DNA of 64,000 nucleotides from Aquila chrysaetos chrysaetos (GCF_900496995.4 NW_024470382.1:62001-126000), one strand, 5' to 3'; positions 1 to 11,371 are shown, counted from the stretch's first letter. Notes: generated by a model not told the origin, from the sequence alone. Numbers and translations: made by a program.

Positions 1-1201
1 CGCACCCGGTGGCCTTGGGACACCTTTTGGGGGCACCCAGTGATGCTTAATCACCCCAAAGGGGCCCCCAGTGACCTGATGACACCCCGAGGTGGCACCC
101 TGTGGTCCAGGCACACCCTGAGGTGGCCCATGGTGGCCCCCCCATGGCCTGTCCCATGAGGACACTTGGTCACTTCACGGGGACACCGGGTGGTTCTAGG
201 TCATCCCAGACTGTCCCCAACCCCAGTGCCACCATGGGGACCCCCCCCCCCCCCCCCGCCTTTAATACCCCAGAGGGGGTGGGATAAGGGGGCGGTTTTC
301 TGCCCTGGGGGGGTATGTGGGGGTGTCAAAGGGGATATGGGGGGGGCTTAGGGGTCCGGGGGGGCATCAGGAGGTATTGGGGGGGGTATCGGGGCAGTTG
401 TTGGGGGGTTAATTTGTGCTGGGGGGGGTATTGGGGTGCTGGGGGGGGGCATTAAGGAGCCCCAAGGGGTACCAGGGGGCTGTTGGGGAGACCCCGGGGC
501 AGGTAAAGAGCCCCAGGGGGGTATTGGGGGGGTGTTAAGGTGTAGGGGGGGGCAGAAAGGAGTCCTGGGGGGTGTTGGGGGGGGCATTAAGGGATATGGG
601 GGGGCAGAAAGGAGTCCTGGGGGGTATTGGGGGGGGCATTAAGGGATATGGGGGGGCAGAAAGGAGTCCTGGGGGGGCAGAAAGGAGTCCTGGGGGGTGT
701 TGGGGGGGGGCATTAAGGGATATGGGGGGCAGAAAGGAGTCCTGGGGGGTGTTGGGGGAGGCATTAAGGGATATGGGGGGGGCAGAAAGGAGTCCTGGGG
801 GGGCAGAAAGGAGTCCTGGGGGGTGTTGGGGGGGGGGCATTAAGGGATATGGGGGGGGCAGAAAGGAGTCCCAGAGAGTATTCGGGGGGCATTAAGGAGT
901 CCCAGGGATATTGGGGGGGGCACTTAGGAGTATGGGGGGGGGCACTTAGGAGTACGGGGGGGGGCACTAAGGAGTCCCAGGAAGTTTGGGGGGGGGGGGG
1001 GGGGGCAAACTAAGGCCCCCCAGCACCACCCAGGAAGCCCCCAAATCCCCATCCCAGCGTGGTCGCTACTAATCTCCCCCCCTGGAAATGCCCGAAAACT
1101 TCCGACACTGGGGGGGGCGGGCGACACTTAAAGGATAATAGCACCCGCCCCCCCCCAAAATAATAAATTGGGGGGGTCCTGTGTCATTCCCCCCCCCCCA
1201 G
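1..1201 (+). repeat. UBE2M intron with G-rich minisatellite
   Basis: This stretch lies upstream of the UBE2M last exon and should be its final intron; no earlier UBE2M exon was recognised. From about 430 to 970 it is a tandem array of roughly 50-bp units, each containing the words cattaagggatatgggg and agaaaggagtcctgggg, with unit-length variation and long G runs. Overlapping open frames on both strands are products of the repeat. The G runs could form quadruplexes on the + strand. Confidence 0.75.
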
Positions 1202-1342
1202 GAGCCGAACCCCGAGGACCCCCTGAACAAGGAGGCGGCGGAGGTGCTGCAGAGCAACCGGCGTCTCTTCGAGCAGAACGTCCAGCGTTCCCTGCGGGGG
1301 GGCTACGTGGGGGCCACCTACTTCGAGCGTTGCCTCAAGTAG
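1202..1342 (+). CDS. UBE2M: UBE2M (NEDD8-conjugating enzyme UBC12), last coding exon
   Basis: This is the C-terminal exon of the E2 enzyme that accepts NEDD8 from the NAE1/UBA3 E1 and passes it to cullins with RBX1. After an acceptor ending in cag at 1199-1201, the in-frame exon encodes 46 residues starting [16 protein letters not shown] and ending YFERCLK, then TAG. From memory this is nearly identical to the vertebrate UBE2M C-terminus (LFEQNVQRS and the terminal FERCLK are diagnostic). The catalytic Cys exon is outside the window, so the gene is partial here. It is followed on the same strand by CHMP2A, as in mammals. The exon itself is intact. Confidence 0.95.
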   Translation, partial: EPNPEDPLNKEAAEVLQSNRRLFEQNVQRSLRGGYVGATYFERCLK

Positions 1343-1510
1343 CCCCACCCTGACCCCCACCCTGACCCCCCCCCCACCCTGACCCCCCCTCCCCCTTTTT
1401 CCTTCCCCGCCCCCCCCTATTTATTGCCCCCCCCGGGGGCGGGGGGGGCCCCCCCCCTCCTTTTTCTGGCCCCCCCCCCCCCCCCCCCCCCCGAGCTGCT
1501 CTTGCGGGTG

Positions 1511-1516
1511 ATTAAA
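1511..1516 (+). terminator. UBE2M: UBE2M polyadenylation signal ATTAAA
   Basis: ATTAAA lies about 170 nt past the UBE2M stop, after a C-rich 3'UTR, and is the first recognisable poly(A) hexamer downstream. Position and sequence fit a short 3'UTR; the cleavage site is not verified. Confidence 0.65.
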
Positions 1517-1684
1517 GGGCGACGGTAACGAGCGGTGGAGACCCCCCCCCCCCCTCATTACTTCTCTGTGTGGGGGGGGTGGTCTTACTGGTTAAACTGG
1601 GATGGGGGGGGTGTTTCCAGTTGGGCCCAGTTTGGCTGGTGCGCCCCATTCCTGCTCCAGGGAGGTTGGTGTTTCCAGTTACTG

Positions 1685-2325
1685 GTGTCATGGTTCCCAG
1701 TATGGCCAATTCCTAATCCCAGTGTGCCCAGTATCCCCAGTTCCCTTCCTTAGGGCCCCAGTGTGCCCAGTTGCCTGCTGTAGGGCTCCCACTATGCCCA
1801 GTTCCCAATCCCAGTGTGCTCAGTATGACTGGTTGCCTTCCCTGGGGCTCCCAGTGTGCTCAGTTCCCAGTCCCAGTGTGCCTAGTATGCCCAGTTCCCA
1901 GTCTCCAGTGTGCCCAGTATGCCCAGTTCCCTTTTCTAGGGCTCCCAGTATGCCCAGTTGCCTGCCTTAGGGCTCCCAGTGTGCCCGGTTCCCAGTCCCA
2001 GTGTGCCCAGTATGCCTGGCTCCCCTCCCTAGGGCTCCCAGTGTGCTCAGTTCCCAGTTTGCCCAGTTCCCTTCCTCATGGCTTCCAGTATGGCCAGGTC
2101 TCACTCCCAGTATGCCCAGTTGCCTGCCCCAGGGCTCCCACTATGCCCAGTTCCTAATCCCAGTGTGCCCAGTACAATCAGCTCCCTCTCCCAGGCCTCC
2201 CACTATGCCCAGTTCCTAATCCCAGTGTGCCCAGTATACCCAGCTCCTGGTCCCAGGGCTCCCTGTGTGCACGGTTTCTCCTGTCCCCCGTACTCCCCAG
2301 TATGCCCAGTATCAGCTCCCCCACT
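1685..2325 (+). repeat. Short-unit tandem array (cccagtgtgcccagttcc)
   Basis: This intergenic array between UBE2M and CHMP2A is built from irregular 15-20-bp words such as cccagtgtgcccagttcc and agtatgcccagt, grouped into longer units with gggctcccagt spacers. It carries no gene; the long frames across it read the same few residues over and over. Confidence 0.75.
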
Positions 2326-2429
2326 GCCTCCCAGTTGACCCCACTCTGTCCCAGTACACCCGCGCCGCCAGGGGTCGCCATCACCGCCGGAGCCGACGCT
2401 CTGGCCGTCCCCTCTCGATTCCCCTCCCA

Positions 2430-2610
2430 CCGTAAAGGAAGTGGCCGCTCCAGCCGCTTCATCTCGATGGTTTACCACCGGGAGGGCGGGGCCGTGGCGC
2501 CCGGCGCGCGTGGTTTTCCCACCGTCACGTGACCGAAACCCGGGCGACGTCACGAGGTTTGCGGAAGTGCGCGGGAGAGACCGGGAGACGCGGAAGGATC
2601 CCGGGTGAGG
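2430..2610 (+). promoter_or_regulatory. CHMP2A: CHMP2A CpG-island promoter and probable 5'UTR exon
   Basis: A CpG-dense block separates the two housekeeping genes. It contains the palindrome GTCACGTGAC at 2524-2533 (an extended E-box matching the USF/TFEB CLEAR-type site), a CRE-like GACGTCAC at 2546-2553, and an ETS-type gcggaagtg at 2561-2569. A donor-like cccgggtgagg near 2600-2608 could end a non-coding first exon that splices to the acceptor just before 5137. The site matches are visible in the sequence; the transcription start and first exon are inferred. Confidence 0.6.
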
Positions 2611-3135
2611 GGCCCGGACAGGCCACCGGGGGTCATAGAGAGCGGCGGGGGGACAGAGGGGCCCGGTACCGGGGGTCATAGAGACGGGGGAGTGGGCTAG
2701 AGGGGCCCAGTACCGGGGAACCATAGAGCGGGGGGCGGGAGCAGAGGGACCCGGGGATCATAGAGCTCAGGGGGGTGTGTCGGGTGGGCTAGAGGGGTCC
2801 GGTACCGGTAATACCACAGAGAGGAGCGGGCCAGAGCGGCCGGTACCGGGGTGACATGGGGGAGTGAGCGGGGCTCGGGACCATAGAGAAGCCCCTCCGG
2901 GAGGGGGCTAGAAGGGACTCCCGTGGAGGGGCCGCCGTCGGCGCCGGGGGGGGGGAGACCATAGAGTCATGGGTCCTCCGGGAGCGGGAGAGGCCCCCCG
3001 AGACCATAGAGAGCGGCTTAAACCGTGCAGAAAGCCCGGCGGGGGCCGCTCTAGGCCTGCAACATAGAGTTGGAGGCGGGAGGACTCGTGGGGACACTCT
3101 GGGAGGAGACGAACCACAGAGAGGAATGGGGCGGG
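2610..3135 (+). repeat. Tandem repeat with 'ccatagag' core
   Basis: Degenerate repeat units of roughly 45-60 bp share the words cggtaccggg and accatagag. The array lies in what is probably CHMP2A intron 1 (upstream of the coding exons). An inverted CCAAT box (gattggctg) and a GC box near 3160-3200 follow it and could belong to an alternative promoter. Confidence 0.6.
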
Positions 3136-3224
3136 GGGGGCGGTGTCCTCCTCTCCTGCTGATTGGCTGCGCTTCCTGTTGCCATGGTGAAGGGGCGGGA
3201 CCTGGGGGGGGCCTAAATCAGCTG

Positions 3225-3990
3225 GAGGGGGTATTGGGGGGCAGCTGGGCCCAGGGCGGGTAATAACTGCCCTTGGGGGGGTAATAACTGCCCTTGGGGG
3301 GGTAATAAATGCCCCATAGGGGGTAATAAATGCCCCTGGGGGGTGTCAGTGGCTTTGGGGGGGTTAATAAATGCCCCATAGCGAGTAATAAATGCCCTTG
3401 GGGGTGTCAGTGGCTTTAGGGGGGTAATTAATGCCCTTGGTGGGGGGTAATAAATACCCCTGGGGGGTGTCAGTGGCTTTGGAGGGGTAATAAATGCCCC
3501 GGGGGGGTGTAATAAATACCACATGGGGGTAATAAATGCCCTTGGGAGGGGTGTCAGTGGCTTTGGGGGGGGGTAATAAATGCCCCATAGGGGGTACTAA
3601 GTGCCCCTGGGGGGTGTCAGTGGTTTGGGGGGGGGGTAATAAGTGCCCCTGGGTGGGTCAGAAATATTCCATAGGAGATAATAAATGCTCTTCAGGGGGT
3701 AATAAATGCCCTTGGGGGGGTAATAAATGCCCCTGGGGGGTGTCAGTGGCTTTGGGGGGGTAATAAATGCCCCATAGGGGGGTAATAAATGCCCTTGGGG
3801 TTATCAGTGGCTTTAGGGGGGTAATAAATGCCCCGGGGGGTAATAATACCCTGGGGGGGTAATAAATGCCCCTGGGGGTTGTCAGTGGCTTTGGGGGGGG
3901 GGAATAAATGCCCCAGGGGGTGTAATAAATGCTCCATAGGGGGTAATAAATGCCCCTGGGGGGTGTCAGTGGCTTTGGGGGGCAGTGGGG
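3225..3990 (+). repeat. Minisatellite with taataaatgcccc / gtgtcagtggcttt units
   Basis: Alternating words ggtaataaatgcccctgggg and gtgtcagtggctttgggg form a higher-order tandem array of about 760 bp. Every unit contains an AATAAA hexamer on the + strand, so the array holds many potential poly(A) signals inside the presumed first CHMP2A intron. No gene is seen. Confidence 0.75.
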
Positions 3991-4494
3991 TGCCTGGGAC
4001 AGACCCAACAGAGCTTCGTGTGTCCCCCCCCTTGTCCTATCTCTGCCCCCCTATTTGTGTCCCCTGTCCCCACCCGCCACGTCCCCCCATTCTCCACCCC
4101 TGTTTCTTTCTGTCCCCACCCCCCCCGTGTTCCCCCCTGTTTTCTGTGTGTGTCCCCCCCCCCCCATCTGTCCCCCCCCATGTCCCCTGTGGGTCCCTGC
4201 CACCTCCGTGTCCCCCCGTGTCGGTGTCCCCACCGTGTTCATGGTCCCCGTGTCTTTGGCCTCTGTCCCTCGTGTCCATGTCTCCCATGACTGTGTCCCG
4301 TCCCCCCCCGTCCCCTCCATGTCCCCAATGTCCGTGTACCCCAATAATCACGTCCCCCATGCCCGTGTCCCCTCCACGTCCATGTGCCCCAAACACCCAT
4401 GTCCCCCACATCTGTCCCCCATGTCCCCCATATCTGTGTCCCCATAATGTCCGCATCCCCCATGTCCACGTCACCCTATCCGTGCCCCCCATAC

Positions 4495-5050
4495 CCTCCA
4501 TATCCACGTCCCCGTGTCCCACCACGTCCCCGTGTCCCACCATGTCCCCATGTGCCCCATATCCATGTCCCATTGCGTCCCCGTGTCCCACCATGTCCCT
4601 GTGTGCCCCATATCCATCTCCCACCACGTCCCCATGTCCCCACCATGTCCCCATGTGCCCCATATCCATCTCCCACCACGTCCCCGTGTCCCACCATGTC
4701 CCCATGTGCCCCATATCCATCTCCCACCACGTCCCCATGTCCCACCATGTCCCCATGTGCCCCATATCCATGTCCCATTGCGTCCCCGTGTCCCACCATG
4801 TCCCCATGTGCCCCATATCCATCTCCCACCGCGTCCCCGTGTCCCACCATGTCCCCATGTGCCCCATATCCATCTCCCACCACGTCCCCGTGTCCCACCA
4901 TGTCCCCATGTGCCCCATATCCATCTCCCACCGCGTCCCCATGTCCCACATGTCCCCATGTGCCCCATATCCATGTCCCATCGCATCCCTGTGTCCCACC
5001 ATGTCCCCGCGTCCCCCGTATCCTCCATATCCATGTCCCCGTGTCCCCCA
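4495..5050 (+). repeat. 51-bp minisatellite upstream of the CHMP2A start exon
   Basis: About ten copies of a 51-bp unit run from the words ccccatatccat through tcccaccatgtccccatgtg, with a few substitutions and one-base length changes. Since 51 is divisible by three, the array stays open in several frames and produces 300-600-residue artefact ORFs on both strands. It ends about 85 bp before the splice acceptor of the first CHMP2A coding exon. Confidence 0.85.
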
Positions 5051-5150
5051 TTTCCGTGTCCCCCCGTGTCCTTGCCCTCCCATCTGTGCCCCATCCGTGT
5101 CCCCCATGTCCCATGTCCCCCCGTCCGTCTCCCCAGGCGCCGCTGCCACC

Positions 5151-8107
5151 ATGGACCTGCTGTTCGGGCGCCGGAAAACGCCGGAAGAGTTGCTGCGGCA
5201 GAACCAGCGGGCGCTGGCCCGCGCCATGCGGGAACTCGACCGCGAGCGCCAGAAGCTCGAGGCGCAGGAGAAGAAGATCATCGTCGACATCAAGAAGATG
5301 GCCAAGCAGGGCCAGATGGTGAGGGGACACCACGGCGGGGGGGGGACATGGAGAGCACCGGGAGACTGCAGAGGGGATGGGACAATACGGAGGGGACCAC
5401 GGGACTGTTGTGGGGGACATGGTGGGGACGGGTGAACGCAGAGGGGACACGAGGACACGGAGGGGACCAAGGGACTGCAGTGGGGACATGGGGATGTAGA
5501 CGGGACTAGGGGACACGGAGGGGACCAGGGGACATGGAGGGATCCAGGACTCTTGGAGGGGACCACGGGTGGGGACATGGAGGGTGTTGGGACACTCGGG
5601 GGGAGACCAGGGGATCGTGGAGGGGACCTGGGGGACAGTGGTGGACCATAGTGGTGACCAGGGGACCATGGAGGGGACTTGAATGCTGGGGGGGTGACCG
5701 GGGACCATGGTGGGACTAGGGGATGCGGCTGGGACATGGGTGCATGGAGAGGACGAGGTGACACGGTGGGGATTGGAGGGGGGGACACCATGGAAGTCCC
5801 CACGTGACCAAAGTGGGTGCAAGGGGACCAGGAGACCGTTGAGATGGCGGTGGGGACCATGGTGGGCCCTGAGGGACACAGAGGGATCCCTGGAGATCTT
5901 GGGGGACCCCTTCTTGGGGGACCTCGTGGCCACTCGATGTTCCCCCTGTGGCCTTCAGGATGCGGTGAAGATTATGGCGAAGGACTTGGTGCGGACGCGG
6001 CGTTACGTGAAGAAGTTCATCACCATGAGGGCCAACGTCCAGGCTGTGTCCCTCAAGATCCAGACCCTCAAGTCCAACAACTCCATGGCCCAGGCCATGA
6101 AGGGTGTCACCAAGGCCATGGCCACTATGAACCGGCAGGTGGGTGCCCGTGGGGACGTCCGTAAGGCTGTGACCACCGTAAGCTGCCCTGGGGTGGCCAC
6201 GGGGATGTCCTTGAGAATGTGGCCACCACAAGCTGCCCCAGGGGAGATCCCCAAGGCTGTGGCCACCACAGGTTGCCCTGGGCTGCCCGCGAAGATGTCC
6301 CCAAGACCATGGCTATCACCAGCTGCTTCAGGGGGACGTCCCTGTGGGCCACGGCCACCACAAGCTGCTTGTGAGGATGTCCGTAAGACTGTGGCAACCG
6401 TGAGCTTCCTCAGGGGATGTGCCCAAGGCCACGGCCACCAAAAACCCCTCGAGGTGGCCATGGGGACATCCCCAAGACCGTAGCCACCACAAACCACCCA
6501 AAATGGTCCTGGGGACCTACCCAAGGCTGTAGCCACCATGAACTGCCACCGACACGGCTGCGGGGACATCCCCGTGTCCCTGTGTGCCACGTGCTGTGTT
6601 CCTGTGTCCCCCCCCGCAGCTGAAGCTGCCCCAGATCCAGAAGATCATGATGGAGTTTGAGAAGCAGGCGGAGATTATGGACATGAAAGAGGAGCTGATG
6701 AACGACGCCATCGATGACGCCATGGGGGACGAGGACGATGAGGAGGAGAGGTGGGGACGTGGAGGGGACATTGGGGTCGTGGAGACGGGGATTTGGGGGA
6801 CGTGGAGGGGACATTGGGGACGTGGAGACGGGGATTTGGGGGACGTGGAGGGGAATTGGGGGTCGTGGAGACGGGGGGATTTGGGGGACGTGGAGGGGAC
6901 ATTGGGGTCATGGAGATGGGGATTTGGGGGACGTGGAGGGGACATTGGGGTCGTGGAGACGGGGATTTGGGGGAGATGGAGGGGACATAGGGGTCGTGGA
7001 GACGGGGATTTGGGGGAGATGGAGGGGACATTGGGGTCGTGGAGACGGGGATTTGGGGGAGATGGAGGGGACATTGGGGTCGTGGAGACGGGGATTTGGG
7101 GGACGTGGAGGGGACATTGGGGTCGTGGAGGCGGGGATTTGGGGGACGTGGAGGGGACATTGGGGTCGTGGAGACGGGGATTTGGGGGACGTGGAGGGGA
7201 CATTGGGTTCGTGGAGACGGAGATTTGGGGGAGATGGAGGGGACATGGTGGTGGAACGGGGATATGGGGGACACGGAGAACTGGAAGACAGGGACATGGC
7301 AGTGGGGGGACGCAGGGCTGAGGACATGGGGGGGACACTTGGGGACGCCCGGGAAGGGTTGGGGACATGGAGGGGACATGGCGGAGGAAGGGGGGGGGAC
7401 AGATATGGAATGCCGGGAAGGTTGAGGACACCTTGGGTGGGGACAGAGCGGGTCAGGGGACACTTGGGGGGGCATGGGGGGGTCCCCCCTGGTGTCACCG
7501 CTGACCCCCCTTGTCCCCCGCAGCGACGCGGTGGTGTCACAGGTGCTGGATGAGCTGGGGCTGAACCTGACCGACGAGCTGGCCAGTGAGTGGGGGGGGG
7601 GGGGCATTTTGGGGGGGCTAGGGGGGTATTTGGGGGGGGGTGTAGTTGAACATCCACGGAGGGGGGGGCATTTTGGGGGGTATTTAAGGGGCCGTGAGGG
7701 GCACCGGGGAGCAGGGGAGGGGGTGCATTTTGGAGGTAAGGGGTATTTGAGGGGTCTGGGGGGAGATTTGGGGGATCGGGGGGGGCATTGGGTGGTAGAT
7801 ACAGGTCTGGGGGGGGGCATTTAGGGGGGCACGGGGGTATTTAGGGAGTCTGGGGGCTATTTGGAGGGATGTTTGGGGGGCAGATGAGGGTCTGGGGGGG
7901 GTTATTTCAGCGGCTTGGGGGGTGTTTGAGGGGAGGGGTGCTGGAAGGTGGTGACCCCCTGACCTCTGCCCTTTGCCCCCCCCAGCCCTGCCCCCGCCGG
8001 GGGGGTCGCTGGCGGCGGGGGAGGGCCGGGCGCCCGAGGCCGCGGCCGCGCTGGCCGACGCCGACGCCGACCTGGAGGAGCGGCTCAAGAACCTGCGCCG
8101 GGACTGA
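5151..8107 (+). CDS. CHMP2A: CHMP2A (ESCRT-III subunit), five coding exons
   Basis: CHMP2A is a core ESCRT-III protein that polymerises at endosome, midbody and nuclear-envelope necks and recruits VPS4. Coding exons: 5151-5318, 5959-6138, 6620-6750, 7524-7585 and 7986-8107, all with GT/AG borders and matching phases; 663 nt, 220 residues (the human protein has 222). The start MDLLFGRRKTPEELLRQNQR, the basic helix 1, an acidic linker GDEDDEEE and the C-terminal MIM-type helix ADADADLEERLKNLRRD are all visible and close to the mammalian protein. The ATG has a strong Kozak context (gccaccATGg). UBE2M precedes it on the same strand. Its introns are expanded with tandem repeats; the coding exons are intact. 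Confidence 0.97.
5330..5880 (+). repeat. CHMP2A intronic short tandem words (ggggaccatggagg)
   Basis: The intron between coding exons 1 and 2 consists largely of degenerate 15-25-bp words of the type ggggaccatggaggggac. No exon or other feature is recognised here. Confidence 0.6.
6139..6560 (+). repeat. CHMP2A intron repeat (accacaagctgccc units)
   Basis: Degenerate repeats of roughly 55-60 bp share gtggccaccacaagctgc and gatgtccccaag. They begin at the donor of coding exon 2 and end before the acceptor of exon 3. There is no coding content beyond repeat-driven frames. Confidence 0.65.
6751..7265 (+). repeat. 43-bp minisatellite in a CHMP2A intron
   Basis: About eleven copies of a 43-bp unit (ggggatttgggggacgtgga followed by ggggacattggggtcgtggagac) begin immediately at the donor site after 6750. 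Copies differ by few substitutions, chiefly gacgtgga versus gagatgga. The homogeneity suggests recent expansion or conversion. The rest of the intron to 7523 is unique G-rich sequence. Confidence 0.85.
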
Positions 8108-8569
8108 CCCTTGACCTCCGACCCCTGACCCCCCCAAAGCTGGATGACCCGACACCCCCCCAACCCCCCCACCCCCACCCCCCCTTTTTCGCCACCCCTC
8201 AGACTCCGGGGTTGACCCCTGCTGCTCCGCGACCCCGGGGTTGACCCCACGACCCCCCGGGGTTGACCTCAGCGAACCCGCGACCCTGGAGCTGCCCCGT
8301 GGTGACCTCTGACCCCGTGCGACCCACGGTCACCGCCGTGACCCCTGCGGTGACCTTTGAACTTGGCCAACAGTGACCCCGCCTGCCCCCGATCCCTGTG
8401 TGGTGACTCTTGCCCCTAGGGCTGACCCTTGACCTCTGGCGTTGACCTCTGGTGACCTATGACCCCTCCCGGGGATAAACCCCGGTGACCTTTGACCCTT
8501 GCCCCACCCTCCGTGGCCTGGGGGGGGTCTCTCAGACACACTACAGGACCTTGGCCCCCCCCTGGAACC

Positions 8570-9180
8570 ATCCCCCCCGGGGGTATTTGCCCCTTTAATC
8601 TGGATTATTGACCCTTTATTGGGGTATTTGCCCCCCCCCCCCGAGATATTTGCCCCCCCCCCCCGGGGGTATTTACCCCCTTTATCTGTGTTATTGACTC
8701 TCTCTTGGGGTATTTTTCCCCCCCCCGGCGGTATTTGCCCCCTTTATCTGGGTCATTGACTCTTGGGGTATTTGCCCCCCCCCCCCAGCATATTTGCCCC
8801 CTTTATCTGGGTTATTGACTCTTGGGGTATTTGCCCCCCCCCCCCCCCCCCCCCAGCATATTTGCCCCCTTTATCTGGGTTATTGACTCTTGGGGTATTT
8901 GCCCCCCCCCCCCCCCAGCATATTTGCCCCCTTTATCTGGGTCATTGACTCTCTTTTGGGGTATTTGCCCCCCCTGGGGATATTTGCCCCCCCCCCCGGG
9001 GGGTATTTGCCCCCTTTATCTGTGTTATTGACTCTCTCTTGGGGTATTTATCCCCCCCCGGGGGTATTTGCCTCCATCTTTCCATTATTTGCCCCCTCTT
9101 GGGGTATTTGCACTCCCCCCCCCCGGGGTATTTGCCCCTTTTGGGGGTATTTGCCCCCCCCCCCCGGGGCAGTTGAACCG
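8570..9180 (+). repeat. Tandem array with tatttgccccctttatctggg units
   Basis: Units of about 60-65 bp contain tatttgccccctttatctg and gttattgactcttgggg, with C runs of very variable length. The array lies in the 3' flank or 3'UTR of CHMP2A. Confidence 0.8.
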
Positions 9181-9184
9181 GGGC

Positions 9185-9190
9185 AATAAA
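9185..9190 (+). terminator. Candidate CHMP2A poly(A) signal AATAAA
   Basis: AATAAA in the context ggcaataaaggccgc follows the tandem array and is the first canonical hexamer I see after the CHMP2A stop at 8107. That would imply a 3'UTR of about 1.1 kb, longer than the mammalian one, so the assignment is tentative. Confidence 0.4.
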
Positions 9191-9344
9191 GGCCGCACGT
9201 TGGTATTTGCTGCCTCCCCCCGGCTTCTTCCTGGGGGGTGCCCAGTGCCACCCAGTATGGGACTGGGAGCACTGGGGGAGGGTGAAGGGGGGGGTGTTCA
9301 CTGGCGGCTGCTATAGGGTTGGGGTGCTGGTAGGGGAGGGTGGT

Positions 9345-9715
9345 CCCGGGCACCGGGGACCTTCCTGGGTGGGGGTCCCGGACTTCTGGGTCCTTCCCGG
9401 GTGGGGGTCAGGGACACCCGGGACCTTCCCGGGTGGGGGTCCCGGACTTCTGGGTCCTTCCTGGGTGGGGGTCCAGGACACCTGGGTCCTTCCCGGGTGG
9501 GGGTCCCGGACATCTGGGATCTTCCTGGGTGGGGGTCCAGGACACCCAGGTCCTGCCTGGGTGGGGGTCCTGGACTTCTGGGTCCTTCCCAGGTGGGGGT
9601 CCCAGACTTCTGGGATCTTCCTGGTGGGGGTCCGGGACGCCCGGGTCCTTCCCGGGTGGGGGTCCCGGACTTCTGGGTCCTTCCTGGGTGGGCATCCCAG
9701 ATGCCTGGGTTCCTC
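9345..9715 (+). repeat. ~30/60-bp minisatellite (cttcctgggtgggggtcc)
   Basis: About twelve units of roughly 30 bp (ccttcccgggtgggggtccc plus gacttctgggt or gacacctggga) are arranged as dimers near 60 bp. They lie in the gap between CHMP2A and the natterin-like gene. The long frames through it are repeat artefacts. Confidence 0.8.
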
Positions 9716-9739
9716 CCCATTTTGGGGTCTGGTTCAGGG

Positions 9740-11371
9740 CTCTGGATACTGGGAAGGGGGTGGGGGTTGGTTTGGGGTGCAGGACACCTGGGACCCTCCC
9801 CAGTTTGGGGTGGGAGCTGGGGGGGCTGGTTTGGGTGCCCGGACACCTGGGACCCTCCCAACTGCCTCTCCCCTCCCCTTCCCCACCACCGAGGCTCGGT
9901 TCGACACCAAACCAGACGACATCCCATTTCTGCGCTAAAAAAACGGCATTTTGGGGCAGATGAGAAAACACCGCATGGGCCCGGCAGCCACCACCATCTT
10001 TTGGGGCAAAAACTCCCCAAATTGCTGTGTCCTCACTGCAAAAACTTCTCTTTTTGGCGGAAAATCCCCATTTTTAGCACCCATGCGGATTTTGGGTCTG
10101 TTGGCTGATTTTTTTGTGTCCTAGAGATGTGTGCGTGATCCAAGGTGGCTTGAATTCCCTTTGATTTACAGGTTCGAAGCAGGAAATGTAGATTATTTTT
10201 TTAAAAAGGGATTTTTTTTTTTCCCCAGCATGGGGAAAAATAGGGGTTTATGTGATTTTTCCAGAAATACTGATTTCTGAGAGCGATGTTTTGGGGTGAG
10301 AGGAACTGCTTTGAGGACATGAAACATCCCGGGCGCCTGACCATGGGCGTTTTGTGCTGCTTGTGGGTGCTTTTTGTGCATCACTAACGCATTTTCCCTG
10401 ATGGCAAAAAAAAAAAAGAAGAAGTGCTAACTTTCTGCAAAACGCAGACAAATTGCCAAATTTCTAATAATAGTCCCCCCCCCCCCCCCCCCCCCCTTTT
10501 TTTTTTTTGCATTTATTTGCACTTCTTTTCCTGTTCAGACTTTGGCCTTTCCCAGGGCTCGTGTGTCTCCAGGCGAGCTCAAGCCGTGCAGGAAAACACC
10601 GCTCAGGGCTAGAAGTGACCCAAAAAGGACTAAAACCACCCCAAAAAAAGGGATTTACATCAAAGCGGGAGCAGAGGCGAGGTAGGGAGTGCGGCATGGG
10701 GCAGCAAAACAGGGGCGAGCGCCGGTTGGGATTTGCATCGAGCCTGCGGCTCATGGGCAAAATATCCAGCAGAACCCAAAACGGTTGGTTTTAGCCCCAA
10801 AATGTGGAGCTGGGCATTTGGGAGCCCACAGGAGGAAGCGCTTGTTCCCAGCAAAGATGGGACAGTTGCGGATGGTTTGTTGGGTCGGGAGGACGATGTG
10901 ACTGTGGGGCTGCTGAAATGAATATGTTTCTGTATTAAAAATGTATATTTAAATCGCAGCCTCCGGAGGTGGCCGGCAGGATGCTGAGGTGTGAGGTATG
11001 GCGCTTTGCGGGGCACTGTTTTGGGTTATTTAGGGGATTTTTAACTGCTTCAGGGGAAAAAAGGGATACTTCCTAACTCCTAGAAAAGAATTATTTAAAA
11101 ATTTAAATGAAATAAAAAAAGAAATAAAAGAAAAAGAGTTATTATGAGTGGGTGCCATGTAGCATTAACCAGCCTCTCCTTTTTCCCCCTGGGCTGGTTA
11201 AAAATTAAAGCTGTGTCCTGTGACCAGACAGGATTTCACCCCAAAAACCGGATGGACAAAGGGATGTCAGGATACAGCCATGACCCATCTCCTAGTCAGG
11301 AGTTGCCGTTGGGGTGCGGGATGGTGAGGTGGTGCTTGAAGGGGTCACAGCTCCCCTGGTCTCCTCCACAG
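9740..11371. other. Intergenic stretch before the natterin-like gene
   Basis: Composition changes here from GC-rich to AT-richer DNA, with a poly-C/poly-T tract at about 10473-10509. No exon, RNA gene or transposable element was recognised. It may hold the promoter and the first exon of the downstream natterin-like gene, which I could not place. Confidence 0.4.

Noticed and set aside
3828-5860. Very long ORFs on both strands (up to 607 codons) overlapping CHMP2A
   Set aside because: They run through a 51-bp minisatellite whose unit is divisible by three, so several frames stay open. The translation is a repeat of the same 17 residues and is not protein-like.
6517-7820. Long Pro/Ser- or Gly/Trp-rich ORFs on both strands in CHMP2A introns
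   Set aside because: They come from the 43-bp array and cross real CHMP2A exons in wrong frames.
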